A stretch of 64,000 nucleotides of DNA from Henriciella sp. (GCF_029936995.1 NZ_JAPYRE010000005.1:1-64000), one strand, 5' to 3'; counted from the stretch's first letter, positions 35,756 to 45,143 are shown. The notes: generated by a model not told the origin, from the sequence alone. A program made the numbers and translations.

Positions 35756-36049
35756 CGAAATCTCCTTCTGAGCTTTCTGAAAATTATTCTGGTCACGAGC
35801 TTTCGTGCCATTTGCCGACTCAACGGCGCCTGTCGCCGCGCGTTCCCGCGTGACGGGCTTTTAATAAGGGGCTCACGTGGGGTGGGCATCTGGCTTCTCG
35901 TTTTCCGGCTGGCAGACATCATTGCATGCACACGAGAAACACCTCAGCCGTGCAAGGCGTTCCCTGCCCATGCGCACAAGCCCTCGCTTTTGGGGCCGGT
36001 CCGGTGTAAACGCGCGCCAGACAAGACTTTGCCGAAAGCATTCCCTCCC

Positions 36050-37879
36050 ATGACCGAGCCTACAGCGCTTCGCAACATTGCGATCATCGCCCACGTTGAC
36101 CATGGCAAGACCACGTTGGTGGACTGCCTTCTCAAGCAATCCGGTACCTTCCAGGAGCATGAGCAGACCAGCGACCGGATGATGGATTCCAACGACCTGG
36201 AGCGTGAGCGGGGCATCACCATCCTCGCCAAGACCACATCGGTCGTCTGGGGCGATACGCGTATCAACATTGTCGACACGCCCGGTCATGCCGACTTTGG
36301 CGGCGAGGTGGAGCGTATCCTGCACATGGTCGATGGCGCGATCGTGCTGGTCGATGCCGCAGAAGGTCCGATGCCGCAGACCAAGTTCGTGGTCGGCAAG
36401 GCGCTGAAGGTTGGCCTGCGCCCCATCGTGGCGGTCAACAAGATCGACAAGCCGGATTCGCGGCCTGACTATGTCATCAACGAGGTGTTCGACCTCTTCG
36501 CCGACCTCGGGGCCGATGACGACCAGCTCGATTTCCCGATCCTTTATGGCTCGGCCAAGAATGGCTGGATGTCGGACGATCATGAGAAGCCGACGCAGGA
36601 CATGTCCTCGCTGTTCGATCTTGTGACCGAGCATGTCCCTGAGCCGAAGACCGAGGACGGGGCGTTCCGGATGCTGGCGACGACAATCTCGGCGGACAAT
36701 TTCCTTGGCCGCATCCTGACCGGCCGGATCACGTCCGGCACGGTGAAGCCGAACCAGACGGTAAAAGTGCTCTCACGCGAGGGCGAACTGATCGAGCAGG
36801 GGCGGGTGTCCAAGGTGCTGGCATTCCGCGGGCTCGGGCGCGAACCGATCGAGGAAGGCCATGCTGGCGACATCGTCTCGCTGGCCGGGCTCGCCAAGGC
36901 GAACGTTGCCGATACTTTTGTGGACCCATCTGTCAGCGAGCCGATCGAGGCCCAGCCCATCGACCCGCCAACCCTGTCCATGACCTTCCGCGTCAACGAC
37001 TCTCCTCTGGCCGGCACCGAAGGTGAGAAGGTCACTTCACGCCTGATCTGGGACCGGCTGGTCAAAGAGGCTGAAGGCAATGTCGCGCTGAAGGTCGAGC
37101 GCTCGACCGAAGCCGAGGCATTCACCGTCTCTGGCCGGGGCGAGCTTCAGCTGGCCGTGCTGATCGAGACGATGCGCCGGGAAGGCTTCGAGCTTGGCGT
37201 GATGCGGCCCAAGGTCGTGATGAAGGAAGACGAGGCAACGGGCGAGAAACTGGAGCCGGTGGAAGAGGTCGTCATTGATGTCGATGACGAGCATTCCGGC
37301 GTGATCGTGCAGAAGCTGCAGGAGCGCAAGGCCGACCTGATGGAGATGAAGCCGTCAGGCGCCGGGCGCACGCGGCTTGTCTTCCATGCCCCGACACGCG
37401 GGCTGATCGGCTATCAGGGCGAACTGCTGTCCGATACGCGCGGCACCGCCATCATGAACCGCGTCTTCCTCGAATACGCGCCCTATAAAGGCGCTATCAA
37501 GGGCCGCCATACCGGCGTGCTGGTCTCCATGGATCAGGGCGAAGCTGTCGCCTTCGCGCTGTTCAACCTGGAGGATCGCGGGCCGATGATGATCCATCCC
37601 GGCGACAGGGTCTATCAGGGCATGATCATCGGCGAGCACACGCGCGACAATGACCTTGAGGTCAATGTCATGAAGGGCAAGAAGCTGACCAACGTGCGCG
37701 CTTCCGGCACCGACGAAGCGGTGCGCCTGACGCCCCCGCTCCAGATGACGCTGGAGCGCTCGCTGGCCTATATTGCCGATGATGAGCTGGTCGAGGTGAC
37801 GCCGAAATCAATCCGCCTGCGCAAGATCCATCTCGATCCGCATGAGCGCAAGCGCGCAGCGAAGGCGGCGAACGCCTAG
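36050..37879 (+). CDS. typA: ribosome-associated GTPase TypA/BipA
   Basis: A 609-residue translational GTPase: G1 AHVDHGKTT (residues 14-22), G2 ERERGITI, G3 [15 protein letters not shown]4 NKID, then the EF-G-like domains and the TypA-specific C-terminal domain ([27 protein letters not shown]). It acts in ribosome assembly and stress or low-temperature growth. ATG 36050 is the family start; the frame upstream to 35882 is unlikely to be translated. Its stop codon overlaps that of the convergent SRPBCC gene. Confidence 0.97.
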   Translation: MTEPTALRNIAIIAHVDHGKTTLVDCLLKQSGTFQEHEQTSDRMMDSNDLERERGITILAKTTSVVWGDTRINIVDTPGHADFGGEVERILHMVDGAIVLVDAAEGPMPQTKFVVGKALKVGLRPIVAVNKIDKPDSRPDYVINEVFDLFADLGADDDQLDFPILYGSAKNGWMSDDHEKPTQDMSSLFDLVTEHVPEPKTEDGAFRMLATTISADNFLGRILTGRITSGTVKPNQTVKVLSREGELIEQGRVSKVLAFRGLGREPIEEGHAGDIVSLAGLAKANVADTFVDPSVSEPIEAQPIDPPTLSMTFRVNDSPLAGTEGEKVTSRLIWDRLVKEAEGNVALKVERSTEAEAFTVSGRGELQLAVLIETMRREGFELGVMRPKVVMKEDEATGEKLEPVEEVVIDVDDEHSGVIVQKLQERKADLMEMKPSGAGRTRLVFHAPTRGLIGYQGELLSDTRGTAIMNRVFLEYAPYKGAIKGRHTGVLVSMDQGEAVAFALFNLEDRGPMMIHPGDRVYQGMIIGEHTRDNDLEVNVMKGKKLTNVRASGTDEAVRLTPPLQMTLERSLAYIADDELVEVTPKSIRLRKIHLDPHERKRAAKAANA

Positions 37880-38406
37880 TCGGACGGGGCGTCAGGCGTG
37901 ACCTGCCTGGCTGTAAGTCGCTGCATGGCTTCGGATTTCACGCTATCGACAGCCGGGGCGATCTGGCCGAGCGCGCTTGAGACCGAGCCGTTGGCAACTT
38001 CCTTGAAAGTGGCGCGGGCCCCCTCGCCGTCAGGTTCAATGGTGATTGTCCAGCTGACCTTTACCGCCATCCCCTGCAGGGGCCCGAAAGGCGCGTCGAG
38101 GCGAAGCTGTTCGCCTTCGCGCACCATGAGGACGCTCCCGTGGCTGACCGAGCCGCCGTCCCAGTCTTCCCGCCACAGGCCACCCGCCTGCAGGTCGAGG
38201 GAGAGATTGGCGGCATCACCTGAATAGGTGTGCGCCGGGGCCCACCAGTCCTCAGGATGGATGAGCCGCTCCCACAGCTCTTCAGGGGTAAGGCTGGAAG
38301 TTGCCTCGTGGTGCAGTTCGTAATGTTCCGGGCTGGCCGCGACGATCTCTGCGCCAGCTGGTGCGGCCGTGGCGGCAAGAAACATCATGCATATGCGGGA
38401 TTTCAT
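37876..38406 (-). CDS. exported SRPBCC (START-like) domain protein
   Basis: A 176-residue protein. ATG 38406, with AGGAGGAAA upstream, gives a signal peptide (MMFLAATAAPAGA-E). The rest matches the SRPBCC/polyketide-cyclase-like fold (YELHHEATSSLTPEELWERLIHPEDWW, WTITIEPDGEGARATFKEV). Export is unusual for this ligand-binding fold. Ligand unknown. It converges with typA with overlapping stop codons. Confidence 0.78.
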   Translation of the reverse strand: MKSRICMMFLAATAAPAGAEIVAASPEHYELHHEATSSLTPEELWERLIHPEDWWAPAHTYSGDAANLSLDLQAGGLWREDWDGGSVSHGSVLMVREGEQLRLDAPFGPLQGMAVKVSWTITIEPDGEGARATFKEVANGSVSSALGQIAPAVDSVKSEAMQRLTARQVTPDAPSD

Positions 38407-38441
38407 GGAAGATTTCCTCCTGTCAGTAAGTATCTGCCGGG

Positions 38442-38999
38442 ATGAAACTGCTGGCAATACCCGCGCCCGAGAAAGCTTTCGCCTTATTGCAGCATGTACG
38501 TGCAATGGACATATCGACGCATCCAATGGTTCGGTTTACAGTTTTGTCCATGGAGCTGATGTCTCACCGTGCGGCGGGCTGGAAGATCCGCTTGCGTCTA
38601 TCGTCGGACAATCCCGGCGTGGAAGCGCTGTTCGAGACATGCCTGGCACACTTCCCGTGGCGCAGCTCCACTGCCGACGAAATCGTCCGCCTGCGCCAGG
38701 CCTTGAATGTTGGCGACTGCCTGATTGCCCATGAGGGGAATGCCGGAGTGATCGGTTTCCTGATCCTGGATCGTCCAAAAGCCTATGTCTCGCACCTTTT
38801 CGTGCACGATGACTGGCGTTTCTGCGGCGTTGGTTCAGGCTTGCTGGGTGTCGCGCGGGACATGGCGCGTTCGCCCCTGCAGCTCGATGTCGATGCGCAG
38901 AACGAACCTGCCATGAGAGCCTACAAGGCGATGGGCTGGGTCGAGAAGGTCGGCCCGGATCCGATGCGCAGCAACCAGCGGCGCCTGTCCGGGCCGTAA
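38442..38999 (+). CDS. GNAT-family N-acetyltransferase
   Basis: A 185-residue acetyltransferase; the catalytic part is at about residues 65-180 (YVSHLFVHDDWRFCGVGSGLLGVARDMA, then AMRAYKAMGWVEK). The start is uncertain: ATG 38442 gives a variable N-terminus, and ATG 38505 (MDISTH) also fits. Divergent from the SRPBCC gene by only about 36 bases and nearly abutting the S9 peptidase gene at its 3' end. Substrate unknown. Confidence 0.75.
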   Translation: MKLLAIPAPEKAFALLQHVRAMDISTHPMVRFTVLSMELMSHRAAGWKIRLRLSSDNPGVEALFETCLAHFPWRSSTADEIVRLRQALNVGDCLIAHEGNAGVIGFLILDRPKAYVSHLFVHDDWRFCGVGSGLLGVARDMARSPLQLDVDAQNEPAMRAYKAMGWVEKVGPDPMRSNQRRLSGP

Positions 39000-39006
39000 A
39001 CAGTCC

Positions 39007-41364
39007 TCAGGTCTCTTCAGACTCGATTTCCGGTTTTTCCTCATCATTGTCTTCGGCTTCCGGCGTGTCAGCTTCCTCGCCGGACGGTTCGTCTGCGTCG
39101 GTTGCAGCGTTACCGCCTGTCGCCTGTCCTGACTGTTGAGCCGGCGTCTCGGCGTCTTCTGCCGGGCTGTCGCCAGCAGCAGACTCTTCAGACGTTTTCT
39201 TGCGCTCGTCCTTCCGGTCGCGCTTGAACCAGTTGGCCGCTTCTGAAGAGGTCTTTTCCGGGGCCGTGTCTGCCTTGCCGCCGGAGTCTTCATCCTGCTT
39301 GGCGGGATCGTATTTCGCGAACCAGCCCATGATGTTGTCGGTCTTGGCAATCAGGCGGCTTGGGCGTCCGGCAATATAGTGCGGGGATTCCGGCACGCGG
39401 ATGAGCGCACTGTCGATCCCGCGCAGTTTCAGAGCAGTGTAGAACTGCTCGGCTTCCCAGGTCGGGGTACGCCAGTCTTCCTCGCCCACCATGACAAGTG
39501 TCGGGGTGACGACGTTGCCAACCAGGCTGATCGGGGAAAGCTCCCAGTAGGCTTGCGGGTTTTCCCACGGATCTTCACGGATCCAGTGGCGCCAGACGGT
39601 TGGCGCGATGTCACCAGCGAGCGCCTCGGTGAACCAGTTGATGACAGGCTTGATGGTCGCGGCGGCCGCGAAGCGGTCTGTCTTGCCGACAATCCATGCG
39701 GTGAGGACGCCGCCGCCGGAACCGCCGGTGACGAACAGGCGGTCGGGATCGGCATAGTTGTTTTCGACGATGGCGTCGACGACGCTCATAAGGTCGTCAT
39801 AGTCATTGCCGGGATAGGCCTGGTCGATCAGCTGGGCGAATTCCTCGCCATAGCCTGTCGAGCCGCGCGGATTGGCCCAGACGGTGACATAGCCTTCGGC
39901 GGCATAGCGCTGGATTTCCGCAGCGAAGAAAGGCCCGTACATGGAGAACGGCCCGCCATGGATTTCCAGGATCATCGGATAGCTGCCATCCGCCTCAAAG
40001 CCGGGTGGAAGGGCAACCCACGCCTCGATCTCGCGTCCGTCATGGCTTGAGGTGACCTTGATCTCCTCGACGGTTGCCATGTCCAGGTGAGGCAGGATGT
40101 CGTCATTCAGCGCAGTGAGTTCGCGTGCATCGACGGTTTCGCCTGCAACGGCGATGTCCGCGGGCTTGTTGGGTGAGCCCTGCGTGTAGGCAAAGACAGG
40201 TTCCCCGGTTTTCGAAACGCTTACCCCTGCACCGGCATAGGGCCGCCCGATTGAGGTGCCGCCCAGCCCGGAAAGCGCCTTGGAGACCCCGCCTGTGCGG
40301 CTCACCTCGAAGACGTCCATATTGCCCTTGTTCTCGGCCAGGACATAAACGCTCTCGCCATCGGGGGCCCACATCGTCTCGCCCATGGAGCGGTCAAAGC
40401 TGGCGGCGAGTTCGCGCACATTCGTGCCGTCGGCATCCATGAGATAGAGATTGGACTGCTCATAGGAGAGCACATTGTCGTCATGGCCGCGAAAGGCGAT
40501 GGTCTGACCATCCGGAGAGACGACGGGGGAGTGGTCCGGTCCGTCACGGTCGGTCAGCGCCTTCATGGACATGTCGGAAAGCTCGAGCGTGTAGATCTCG
40601 CTCTCGATGCGGTCGATGTGGCGGTCATCGGCCTTGTTGCCGGTGACGAGAAGTGTGTCCTCATCCAGCCAGACCGGGTTCGACATGTCTGCCTCGCCGG
40701 AGGTCAACTGGCGGGGAGAGCCGCCATCGGTGGAGAGCACGAAGACCTGCTCGACACCTTCCTCGAGATAACCCTGTCCGTCGAACCGGAAGGTCAGGTC
40801 ATCGAAGACCTTGACCGGCTCGTTCCATTCTGCGCCTTCGGGCTTTTCTGGTGCTTCGGCAAAGCTTGGCGTTTCACCGGGGACGAACTTTGAGAAGGCG
40901 ATCATGCTGCCATCAGGCGACCATGACGCGCCGGAGGGGCCTTCCTCGAACTGGGCAAGTGAAAAGCTGTCGCCGCTATCGAGATAGAGCAGGCGCAGTT
41001 CAGGCTTTTCGTCTTTCGTGGTCGAGTAGATCAGTTTTTCGCCATCAGGCGACCAGCGCGGATTGCTGGCGGACATGCCACCAACGACAAGCGGGCGCTG
41101 CTCGCCGCTCTCGACGTCGATGATCCAGAGGTCGCCACGATCCTGGTCTGTGCGGATATCCATGGAGTGGCGGACATATACGATTTTCGAACCGTCTGGC
41201 GAAACACGCGGTGATGTGGCGTATTCAAGGTCGAAGACGCGTTCGGCGGTGAAGCGGTTGCTGTCCTGCTTGCTGTCATCCTGCGCGCTTGCATCCTGGG
41301 CGAGTGCTGGCATGGCGACCAGCAGGGCAGCGGCACCTGCGCCGATTAAGCGGGCATGTCTCAT
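39007..41364 (-). CDS. S9-family peptidase (acylaminoacyl-peptidase-like) with acidic tail
   Basis: A 785-residue exported serine peptidase. Signal peptide MRHARLIGAGAAALLVAMPALAQ from ATG 41364 (ATG 41391 also possible); a beta-propeller with repeated S-P-D-G-type turns (residues about 50-380); then the catalytic alpha/beta domain with nucleophile Ser in VTGGSGGGVLTAWIVG, Asp in VMVGEEDWRTP and His in VPESPHYIAGRPS. It releases acylated or plain N-terminal residues from peptides in the periplasm. The last 100 residues are an Asp/Glu/Ser/Lys-rich low-complexity tail that is not part of the family fold. Confidence 0.92.
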   Translation of the reverse strand: MRHARLIGAGAAALLVAMPALAQDASAQDDSKQDSNRFTAERVFDLEYATSPRVSPDGSKIVYVRHSMDIRTDQDRGDLWIIDVESGEQRPLVVGGMSASNPRWSPDGEKLIYSTTKDEKPELRLLYLDSGDSFSLAQFEEGPSGASWSPDGSMIAFSKFVPGETPSFAEAPEKPEGAEWNEPVKVFDDLTFRFDGQGYLEEGVEQVFVLSTDGGSPRQLTSGEADMSNPVWLDEDTLLVTGNKADDRHIDRIESEIYTLELSDMSMKALTDRDGPDHSPVVSPDGQTIAFRGHDDNVLSYEQSNLYLMDADGTNVRELAASFDRSMGETMWAPDGESVYVLAENKGNMDVFEVSRTGGVSKALSGLGGTSIGRPYAGAGVSVSKTGEPVFAYTQGSPNKPADIAVAGETVDARELTALNDDILPHLDMATVEEIKVTSSHDGREIEAWVALPPGFEADGSYPMILEIHGGPFSMYGPFFAAEIQRYAAEGYVTVWANPRGSTGYGEEFAQLIDQAYPGNDYDDLMSVVDAIVENNYADPDRLFVTGGSGGGVLTAWIVGKTDRFAAAATIKPVINWFTEALAGDIAPTVWRHWIREDPWENPQAYWELSPISLVGNVVTPTLVMVGEEDWRTPTWEAEQFYTALKLRGIDSALIRVPESPHYIAGRPSRLIAKTDNIMGWFAKYDPAKQDEDSGGKADTAPEKTSSEAANWFKRDRKDERKKTSEESAAGDSPAEDAETPAQQSGQATGGNAATDADEPSGEEADTPEAEDNDEEKPEIESEET

Positions 41365-41458
41365 GAGGTCTGAGCCTTTCTGTCTCGTCATGTCCGGGAA
41401 GCTATCACGGGGCTGACCGGGATCAACCGGACTCGCCTGCGACGAGAGGCAAAAATGC

Positions 41459-41911
41459 TCAGGCGCGTTCATCCTTGGGAGAATCCATGACGATATAGGA
41501 TGTAATGCTGCGGACCTGCTCCAGCGTGCCGAGCACGTCGGTGTGGAAATGCTTGTAGGCATCAAGATCGGCGACCTCGATGCGCAGGAGGTATTCGATC
41601 GACCCGGTCACATTATGGCATTCACTCACCTGTGAGGCGCGGGCCATGGCGCGCTCGAACTCCCGTGATTCCGCCTTTGTATGCTTGGACAGGCCAACGC
41701 AGACATATACGACGAAACCACTGTCGAGGGCTGCCGGATTGAGCCGTGCGCGATAGCCGAGGATGACGCCGGCGCGCTCAAGCTCCTGCACGCGGCGCAA
41801 GCAGGCTGAAGGTGAGAGGCCGATCCGGTCTGCCAGCTCGGCATTGCTCAAACGTCCGTTGGCGGACAGTTCCTGCAATATTCTTCGGTTGATGTCGTCT
41901 ATCTTGGCCAT
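41459..41911 (-). CDS. Lrp/AsnC-family transcriptional regulator
   Basis: A 150-residue regulator: N-terminal HTH (DDINRRILQELSANGRLSNAELADRIGLSPSACLRRVQELE) and the RAM ligand domain with GSIEYLLRIEVADLDAYKHF. It binds amino acids. It is divergent from a LysE/RhtB exporter across 73 bases, the classical pairing in which the regulator senses an amino acid and controls its export. Confidence 0.93.
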   Translation of the reverse strand: MAKIDDINRRILQELSANGRLSNAELADRIGLSPSACLRRVQELERAGVILGYRARLNPAALDSGFVVYVCVGLSKHTKAESREFERAMARASQVSECHNVTGSIEYLLRIEVADLDAYKHFHTDVLGTLEQVRSITSYIVMDSPKDERA

Positions 41912-41984
41912 TCGTTGATGAAATAATGGGCAAGGGGGTGAAAACGCAAGGAAATTAATTCACAGTCACACTATTGTTGTGTTC

Positions 41985-42614
41985 ATGACGATCGAGCACC
42001 TCCTTGCCTTTGCGGCTTTCGCTTTCGTGTCTTCTGTCACGCCGGGACCGAATACCCTGATGCTGATGGCTTCAGGCACCAACTACGGCGTCTCGCGCAC
42101 TGTCCCGCATGCGCTCGGCGTGAGCATCGGCTTCGTGATCATGGTGGTGCTGGTGGGCCTCGGACTCGTACGGGTCTTCGAGATGTTCCCGGCCAGCTAT
42201 GACGTGCTGAAGACGGTGAGCGTGCTCTATCTTGTCTATCTCGCCTGGAAGATTGCCAGTGCGCCTCCGCCAGCCGGCGACGCGAAAGAAGGCGAGGCCT
42301 CAGGTGGGCGGCCGCTGACTTTTCTTCAGGCGGCCCTGTTCCAGTGGGTCAACCCGAAGGGCTGGACAATGGCGCTGACGGCGGTCACGGCCTACACCCT
42401 GCCGGGCGCACCGATCTACAGCCTGCTGATTATTGCGCTCCTGTTCGGGCTGATAAACTTCCCGTCCGTGTCGAGCTGGGCGGTGATGGGCCGTCAGCTG
42501 CGCCGTGCGCTGGAGCATCCGGCCCGGCTGAGGACATTCAATATAATCGCGGCGCTTCTGCTGCTCGGGTCGCTCTGGCCGATCCTGACGGCAGGTGGGC
42601 TGGATATGGCGTGA
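41985..42614 (+). CDS. LysE/RhtB-family amino-acid exporter
   Basis: A 209-residue membrane protein with six helices and the family hallmark SSVTPGPNTLMLMASGTNYG near the N-terminus and AALFQWVNPKGWTMAL in the middle. It exports an amino acid or related metabolite. I chose ATG 41985; a GTG two codons earlier is possible, and no strong ribosome-binding site is seen. Probably controlled by the divergent Lrp-type regulator. Confidence 0.92.
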   Translation: MTIEHLLAFAAFAFVSSVTPGPNTLMLMASGTNYGVSRTVPHALGVSIGFVIMVVLVGLGLVRVFEMFPASYDVLKTVSVLYLVYLAWKIASAPPPAGDAKEGEASGGRPLTFLQAALFQWVNPKGWTMALTAVTAYTLPGAPIYSLLIIALLFGLINFPSVSSWAVMGRQLRRALEHPARLRTFNIIAALLLLGSLWPILTAGGLDMA

Positions 42615-42639
42615 ATTGTCGCACAGGGCTCACTGAAGG

Positions 42640-42667
42640 TTGACGATAGTGGGCTATCGTAAGATAT
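42640..42667 (+). promoter_or_regulatory. candidate promoter with a dyad operator in its spacer
   Basis: TTGACG (42640-42645) and AGATAT (42662-42667) are separated by 16 bases. A perfect inverted repeat, ACGATAG-TGGG-CTATCGT (42643-42660), fills the space between them, the position of a repressor operator. The predicted transcript begins near 42674, just before the first stem of the candidate small RNA. An alternative is that the dyad is a weak processing or termination hairpin after the exporter gene. Confidence 0.45.
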
Positions 42668-42671
42668 GCGC

Positions 42672-42782
42672 CTCACTGGCTTTTTCAGCGTCCTCCCAGA
42701 CCAAAGCCAGTCTGACGCTTCCACATCGTGTCCGGAAGCGTAGCAACTTCTGGCGGGGCATCTGGCCCCGCTATTTTTTTTG
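42672..42782 (+). ncRNA. candidate small RNA, three stem-loops, CCUCCC loop
   Basis: The gap between the LysE-type gene and the next gene contains three perfect stems in series. Stem 1: ACTGGCTTT (42675-42683) with AAAGCCAGT (42703-42711), enclosing a 19-base loop with TCCTCCC (42691-42697). Stem 2: ACGCTTCC (42715-42722) with GGAAGCGT (42734-42741). Stem 3: GCGGGGC (42753-42759) with GCCCCGC (42765-42771), then TATTTTTTTT, a Rho-independent terminator on the plus strand. No reading frame fits. A CCUCC loop complementary to ribosome-binding sites is typical of trans-acting sRNAs, including CCUCC-loop sRNAs of alphaproteobacteria. Length about 110 nt. A long 3' UTR of the exporter mRNA is the alternative. 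Confidence 0.65.
42753..42782 (+). terminator. intrinsic terminator of the candidate small RNA
   Basis: Perfect 7-base G/C stem with a 5-base ATCTG loop followed by TA and eight T. It is one of the strongest terminators in the window, yet lies 139 bases past the preceding stop codon, which supports a separate transcript. Confidence 0.88.
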
Positions 42783-42946
42783 TTCAGACCTTACATGAAA
42801 CCGTGTTGGCGCGGAGCGGGTTGAGCGATGCATCACCTGCAACCAGTACGTTTCCGGCCTGTCTTGCACTCAGGCTTTTGGTAAAACGCGCTAGTAGGGT
42901 ACACCTGTAAGCTGGGCAGGTGAGGCGACGAGATTTCGGGAGAGAC

Positions 42947-43648
42947 ATGGGACTGATCTGGTGGATTTTACCGGCGCTTGCAGGCGTAATCGGCCTGATG
43001 CTGACCTTTGCCGGGCTGGGCCGTTTGATGAAGCTTCGCCTTGCTGCAGGCGGCGCGCGCTTCCTGTTCGGTGTCGGCTTCCTCGGCGCAGCGGGTGTTG
43101 GCACCTTCGCAGGGCTCAACCTCCAGACCTATATGCGCCTCACCCATGAGCGCCCGGTCGCGCAGGTCAGCTTCAATGCGGTGTCCGGCGAGGAAAATGC
43201 TTACAGTGTCGAGGTGAAGCTGGCGGAAGGCGGCAATTTCCGGTGTGATGATGGTGTGGGCGGCAAGGCCGACTGCATTGTGAGCGGAGATGAGTTTTCC
43301 ATGGGCGCGCGTGTCATCACGTTCAAACCCATGGCCAACATGCTCGGCTATGACAGTGTCTACCGCCTGGAATATCTCGAAGGCCGTGTGAACCGGCGTT
43401 ACGGCACTGGCGCTGTCAGCGAGGCGACGAGCAATGGCGTTGCGCTTTCCGAAAACCCCGGCCTCGATGTCTATGCCCTGGCCAAGGAACAGGGGACGCG
43501 TTTCGGCATGAAGGGCACACAGTTCGGCTCTGCCTTCTATGTACCGATGGCTGATGGCCTCTCCTATGATATCATGATCACGCAGGATGCACTTGTGCCG
43601 AAACCTGCCAATCAGGCGACCGAACGGCGCCTCAACTCGAAAGGCTGA
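42947..43648 (+). CDS. hypothetical membrane protein
   Basis: A 233-residue protein of unknown function. Two N-terminal hydrophobic helices (IWWILPALAGVIGLMLTFAGL and FLFGVGFLGAAGVGTFAGL) are followed by about 175 polar residues, predicted extracytoplasmic and beta-rich, with two Cys (FRCDDGVGGKADC) that may form a disulfide. I chose ATG 42947, with GGGAGAG upstream, over a longer frame from 42920. The methyltransferase gene follows 7 bases later and is likely in the same operon. Confidence 0.7.
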   Translation: MGLIWWILPALAGVIGLMLTFAGLGRLMKLRLAAGGARFLFGVGFLGAAGVGTFAGLNLQTYMRLTHERPVAQVSFNAVSGEENAYSVEVKLAEGGNFRCDDGVGGKADCIVSGDEFSMGARVITFKPMANMLGYDSVYRLEYLEGRVNRRYGTGAVSEATSNGVALSENPGLDVYALAKEQGTRFGMKGTQFGSAFYVPMADGLSYDIMITQDALVPKPANQATERRLNSKG

Positions 43649-43655
43649 CAGCTGT

Positions 43656-44282
43656 ATGGGTCTCTGGGAAAAATATGTCGTTCCGCCGCTGATCTCATGT
43701 GCCTGCTCGACAAAACCGATCCTGAAACAGCGCGAAAAAGTCGTCCCGCTGGCATTCGGCAGGGTGCTCGAGATCGGCGCCGGGTCTGGCACGAACTTCG
43801 ATTACTACACGCATGCCGATATCGAGACGCTCTTCGCACTTGAGCCGTCTGAAGGCATGATGAAGCGCGCCCGCCAGAAAGCAGCAGGACTTGGCTGGGG
43901 CAACAGGATCGAGTTTCTCCAGACGGGCGCAGAATCCCTGCCGCTGGAAGACAAGTCCATCGACACGGTCATCATCACATTCGTCCTGTGCACCATACCG
44001 GACTGGCAAGCCGCGCTGAGCGAGGCCAGACGTGTGCTGAAGCCTGGCGGACAGGTTCTCTTTTCCGAGCATGGGCTGGCCCCGGATGAAGGGGTGGCGA
44101 AGTGGCAGCGCCGGATCGAGCCGGTCTGGCGCCCGCTGGCGGGGGGGTGTCACCTGACGCGCGACACCGGCTTGATGCTTGCAAAGGCCGGCTTCGCGCT
44201 GGACGGTATGGAGACGATGTACCTGCCCAATACGCCGAAGATTGCCGGTTTCGTCAGCTGGGGGGCGGCGCGTGTCGCCTAG
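43656..44282 (+). CDS. class I SAM-dependent methyltransferase
   Basis: A 208-residue methyltransferase of the UbiE/thiol-methyltransferase-like type: SAM motif I VLEIGAGSGTNFDYY, acidic FALEPS, and TVIITFVLCTIPDWQAALSEARRVLKPGGQVLFSEHG. The N-terminus contains SCACSTKPI. Substrate unknown; homologs have been annotated as phospholipid, thiopurine or generic small-molecule methylases. ATG 43656 is preferred. It lies in a run of closely spaced plus-strand genes from 42947 to 45581. Confidence 0.87.
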   Translation: MGLWEKYVVPPLISCACSTKPILKQREKVVPLAFGRVLEIGAGSGTNFDYYTHADIETLFALEPSEGMMKRARQKAAGLGWGNRIEFLQTGAESLPLEDKSIDTVIITFVLCTIPDWQAALSEARRVLKPGGQVLFSEHGLAPDEGVAKWQRRIEPVWRPLAGGCHLTRDTGLMLAKAGFALDGMETMYLPNTPKIAGFVSWGAARVA

Positions 44283-44295
44283 ACGGCCCCCATAT

Positions 44296-45090
44296 ATGCC
44301 TTTCCTCAATGGTCCGCCCGAGGTTGCGCCGGGTCTGCGTCCAATCCCGGAAAGCAAGTGGCTGGTCCCGGATACAGAGAATGAGGAGTGGCTGCCGGGC
44401 AAACGCATCGTCATGGCAACCCGGCCCGATGAAACCGTTCTCGGCGATGTGAATGGCCTGCCCGCCCGTGAGCTTCTGTCCCTGGTCGGTGAGGCCGTTG
44501 GCGGATCACCGCATCACAGCTGGGAGACGGCACTGGAAGCGGCGGCCTCAATTGTGTCCGACGATCTGTGCCTGCTGGAGCGGGACACGGATGGGGCCTG
44601 GGTGCTCACGGCGGCGGTGGTCGCTGCGCCGACCTACTGGTGGCCGGAAGATCAGCTGGGCCTGTCCCTGGCCGACCTGCATGATCCCGTTCCCGGCGGC
44701 AATCCACAGCTGGCGGCGCGCATCAACCGCATCTTCGACAATCTGGCCAGTGACAGGGTACTCGAACGGTTTAACTGGACGGTACAGGCCGAGGGCACGC
44801 GCCATACGCCGGACCGCCCGCGTGCCGATGGTGTCGCGCCGGAGCAGCTTTTCCTGCGGGTCGAGCGCCAGACCATACGGAAGCTGCCGGAAACCGGCGC
44901 GATCTGTTTCACGATCCGGGTATGCATGGATCCGCTCCTGCCCATTCTCGCCGATGCAGACCTGCGTGAAACCTTCGAGGATGCCTGGCTTGGGGCGGCC
45001 CCGGAAATCCGCGCTTACAAGGGCTGGGACGAGCTGGAGCCGCTCGTCAGGCAGGCGTGCCGGCAGTCGGCTGGCGCCCCGTGGTCGTAA
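44296..45090 (+). CDS. DUF3445 / heme-dependent oxidative N-demethylase-like protein
   Basis: A 264-residue protein with the DUF3445 signature: EEAASIV-type segment ALEAAASIVSDDLCLLERD, then FLRVERQTIRKLPETGAICFTIRVCMDPL. In this family a heme protein (HODM) oxidatively demethylates dimethylamine-like substrates; many homologs are uncharacterised. I chose ATG 44296, 13 bases after the methyltransferase stop. Pairing with a methyltransferase may indicate methylamine or methylated-metabolite handling, but that is inference. Confidence 0.75.
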   Translation: MPFLNGPPEVAPGLRPIPESKWLVPDTENEEWLPGKRIVMATRPDETVLGDVNGLPARELLSLVGEAVGGSPHHSWETALEAAASIVSDDLCLLERDTDGAWVLTAAVVAAPTYWWPEDQLGLSLADLHDPVPGGNPQLAARINRIFDNLASDRVLERFNWTVQAEGTRHTPDRPRADGVAPEQLFLRVERQTIRKLPETGAICFTIRVCMDPLLPILADADLRETFEDAWLGAAPEIRAYKGWDELEPLVRQACRQSAGAPWS

Positions 45091-45143
45091 TCGCGGCGAA
45101 CTGCTTTATGTAGGCTGCGTGTAAGGATTCGACGGAGGAAAAC

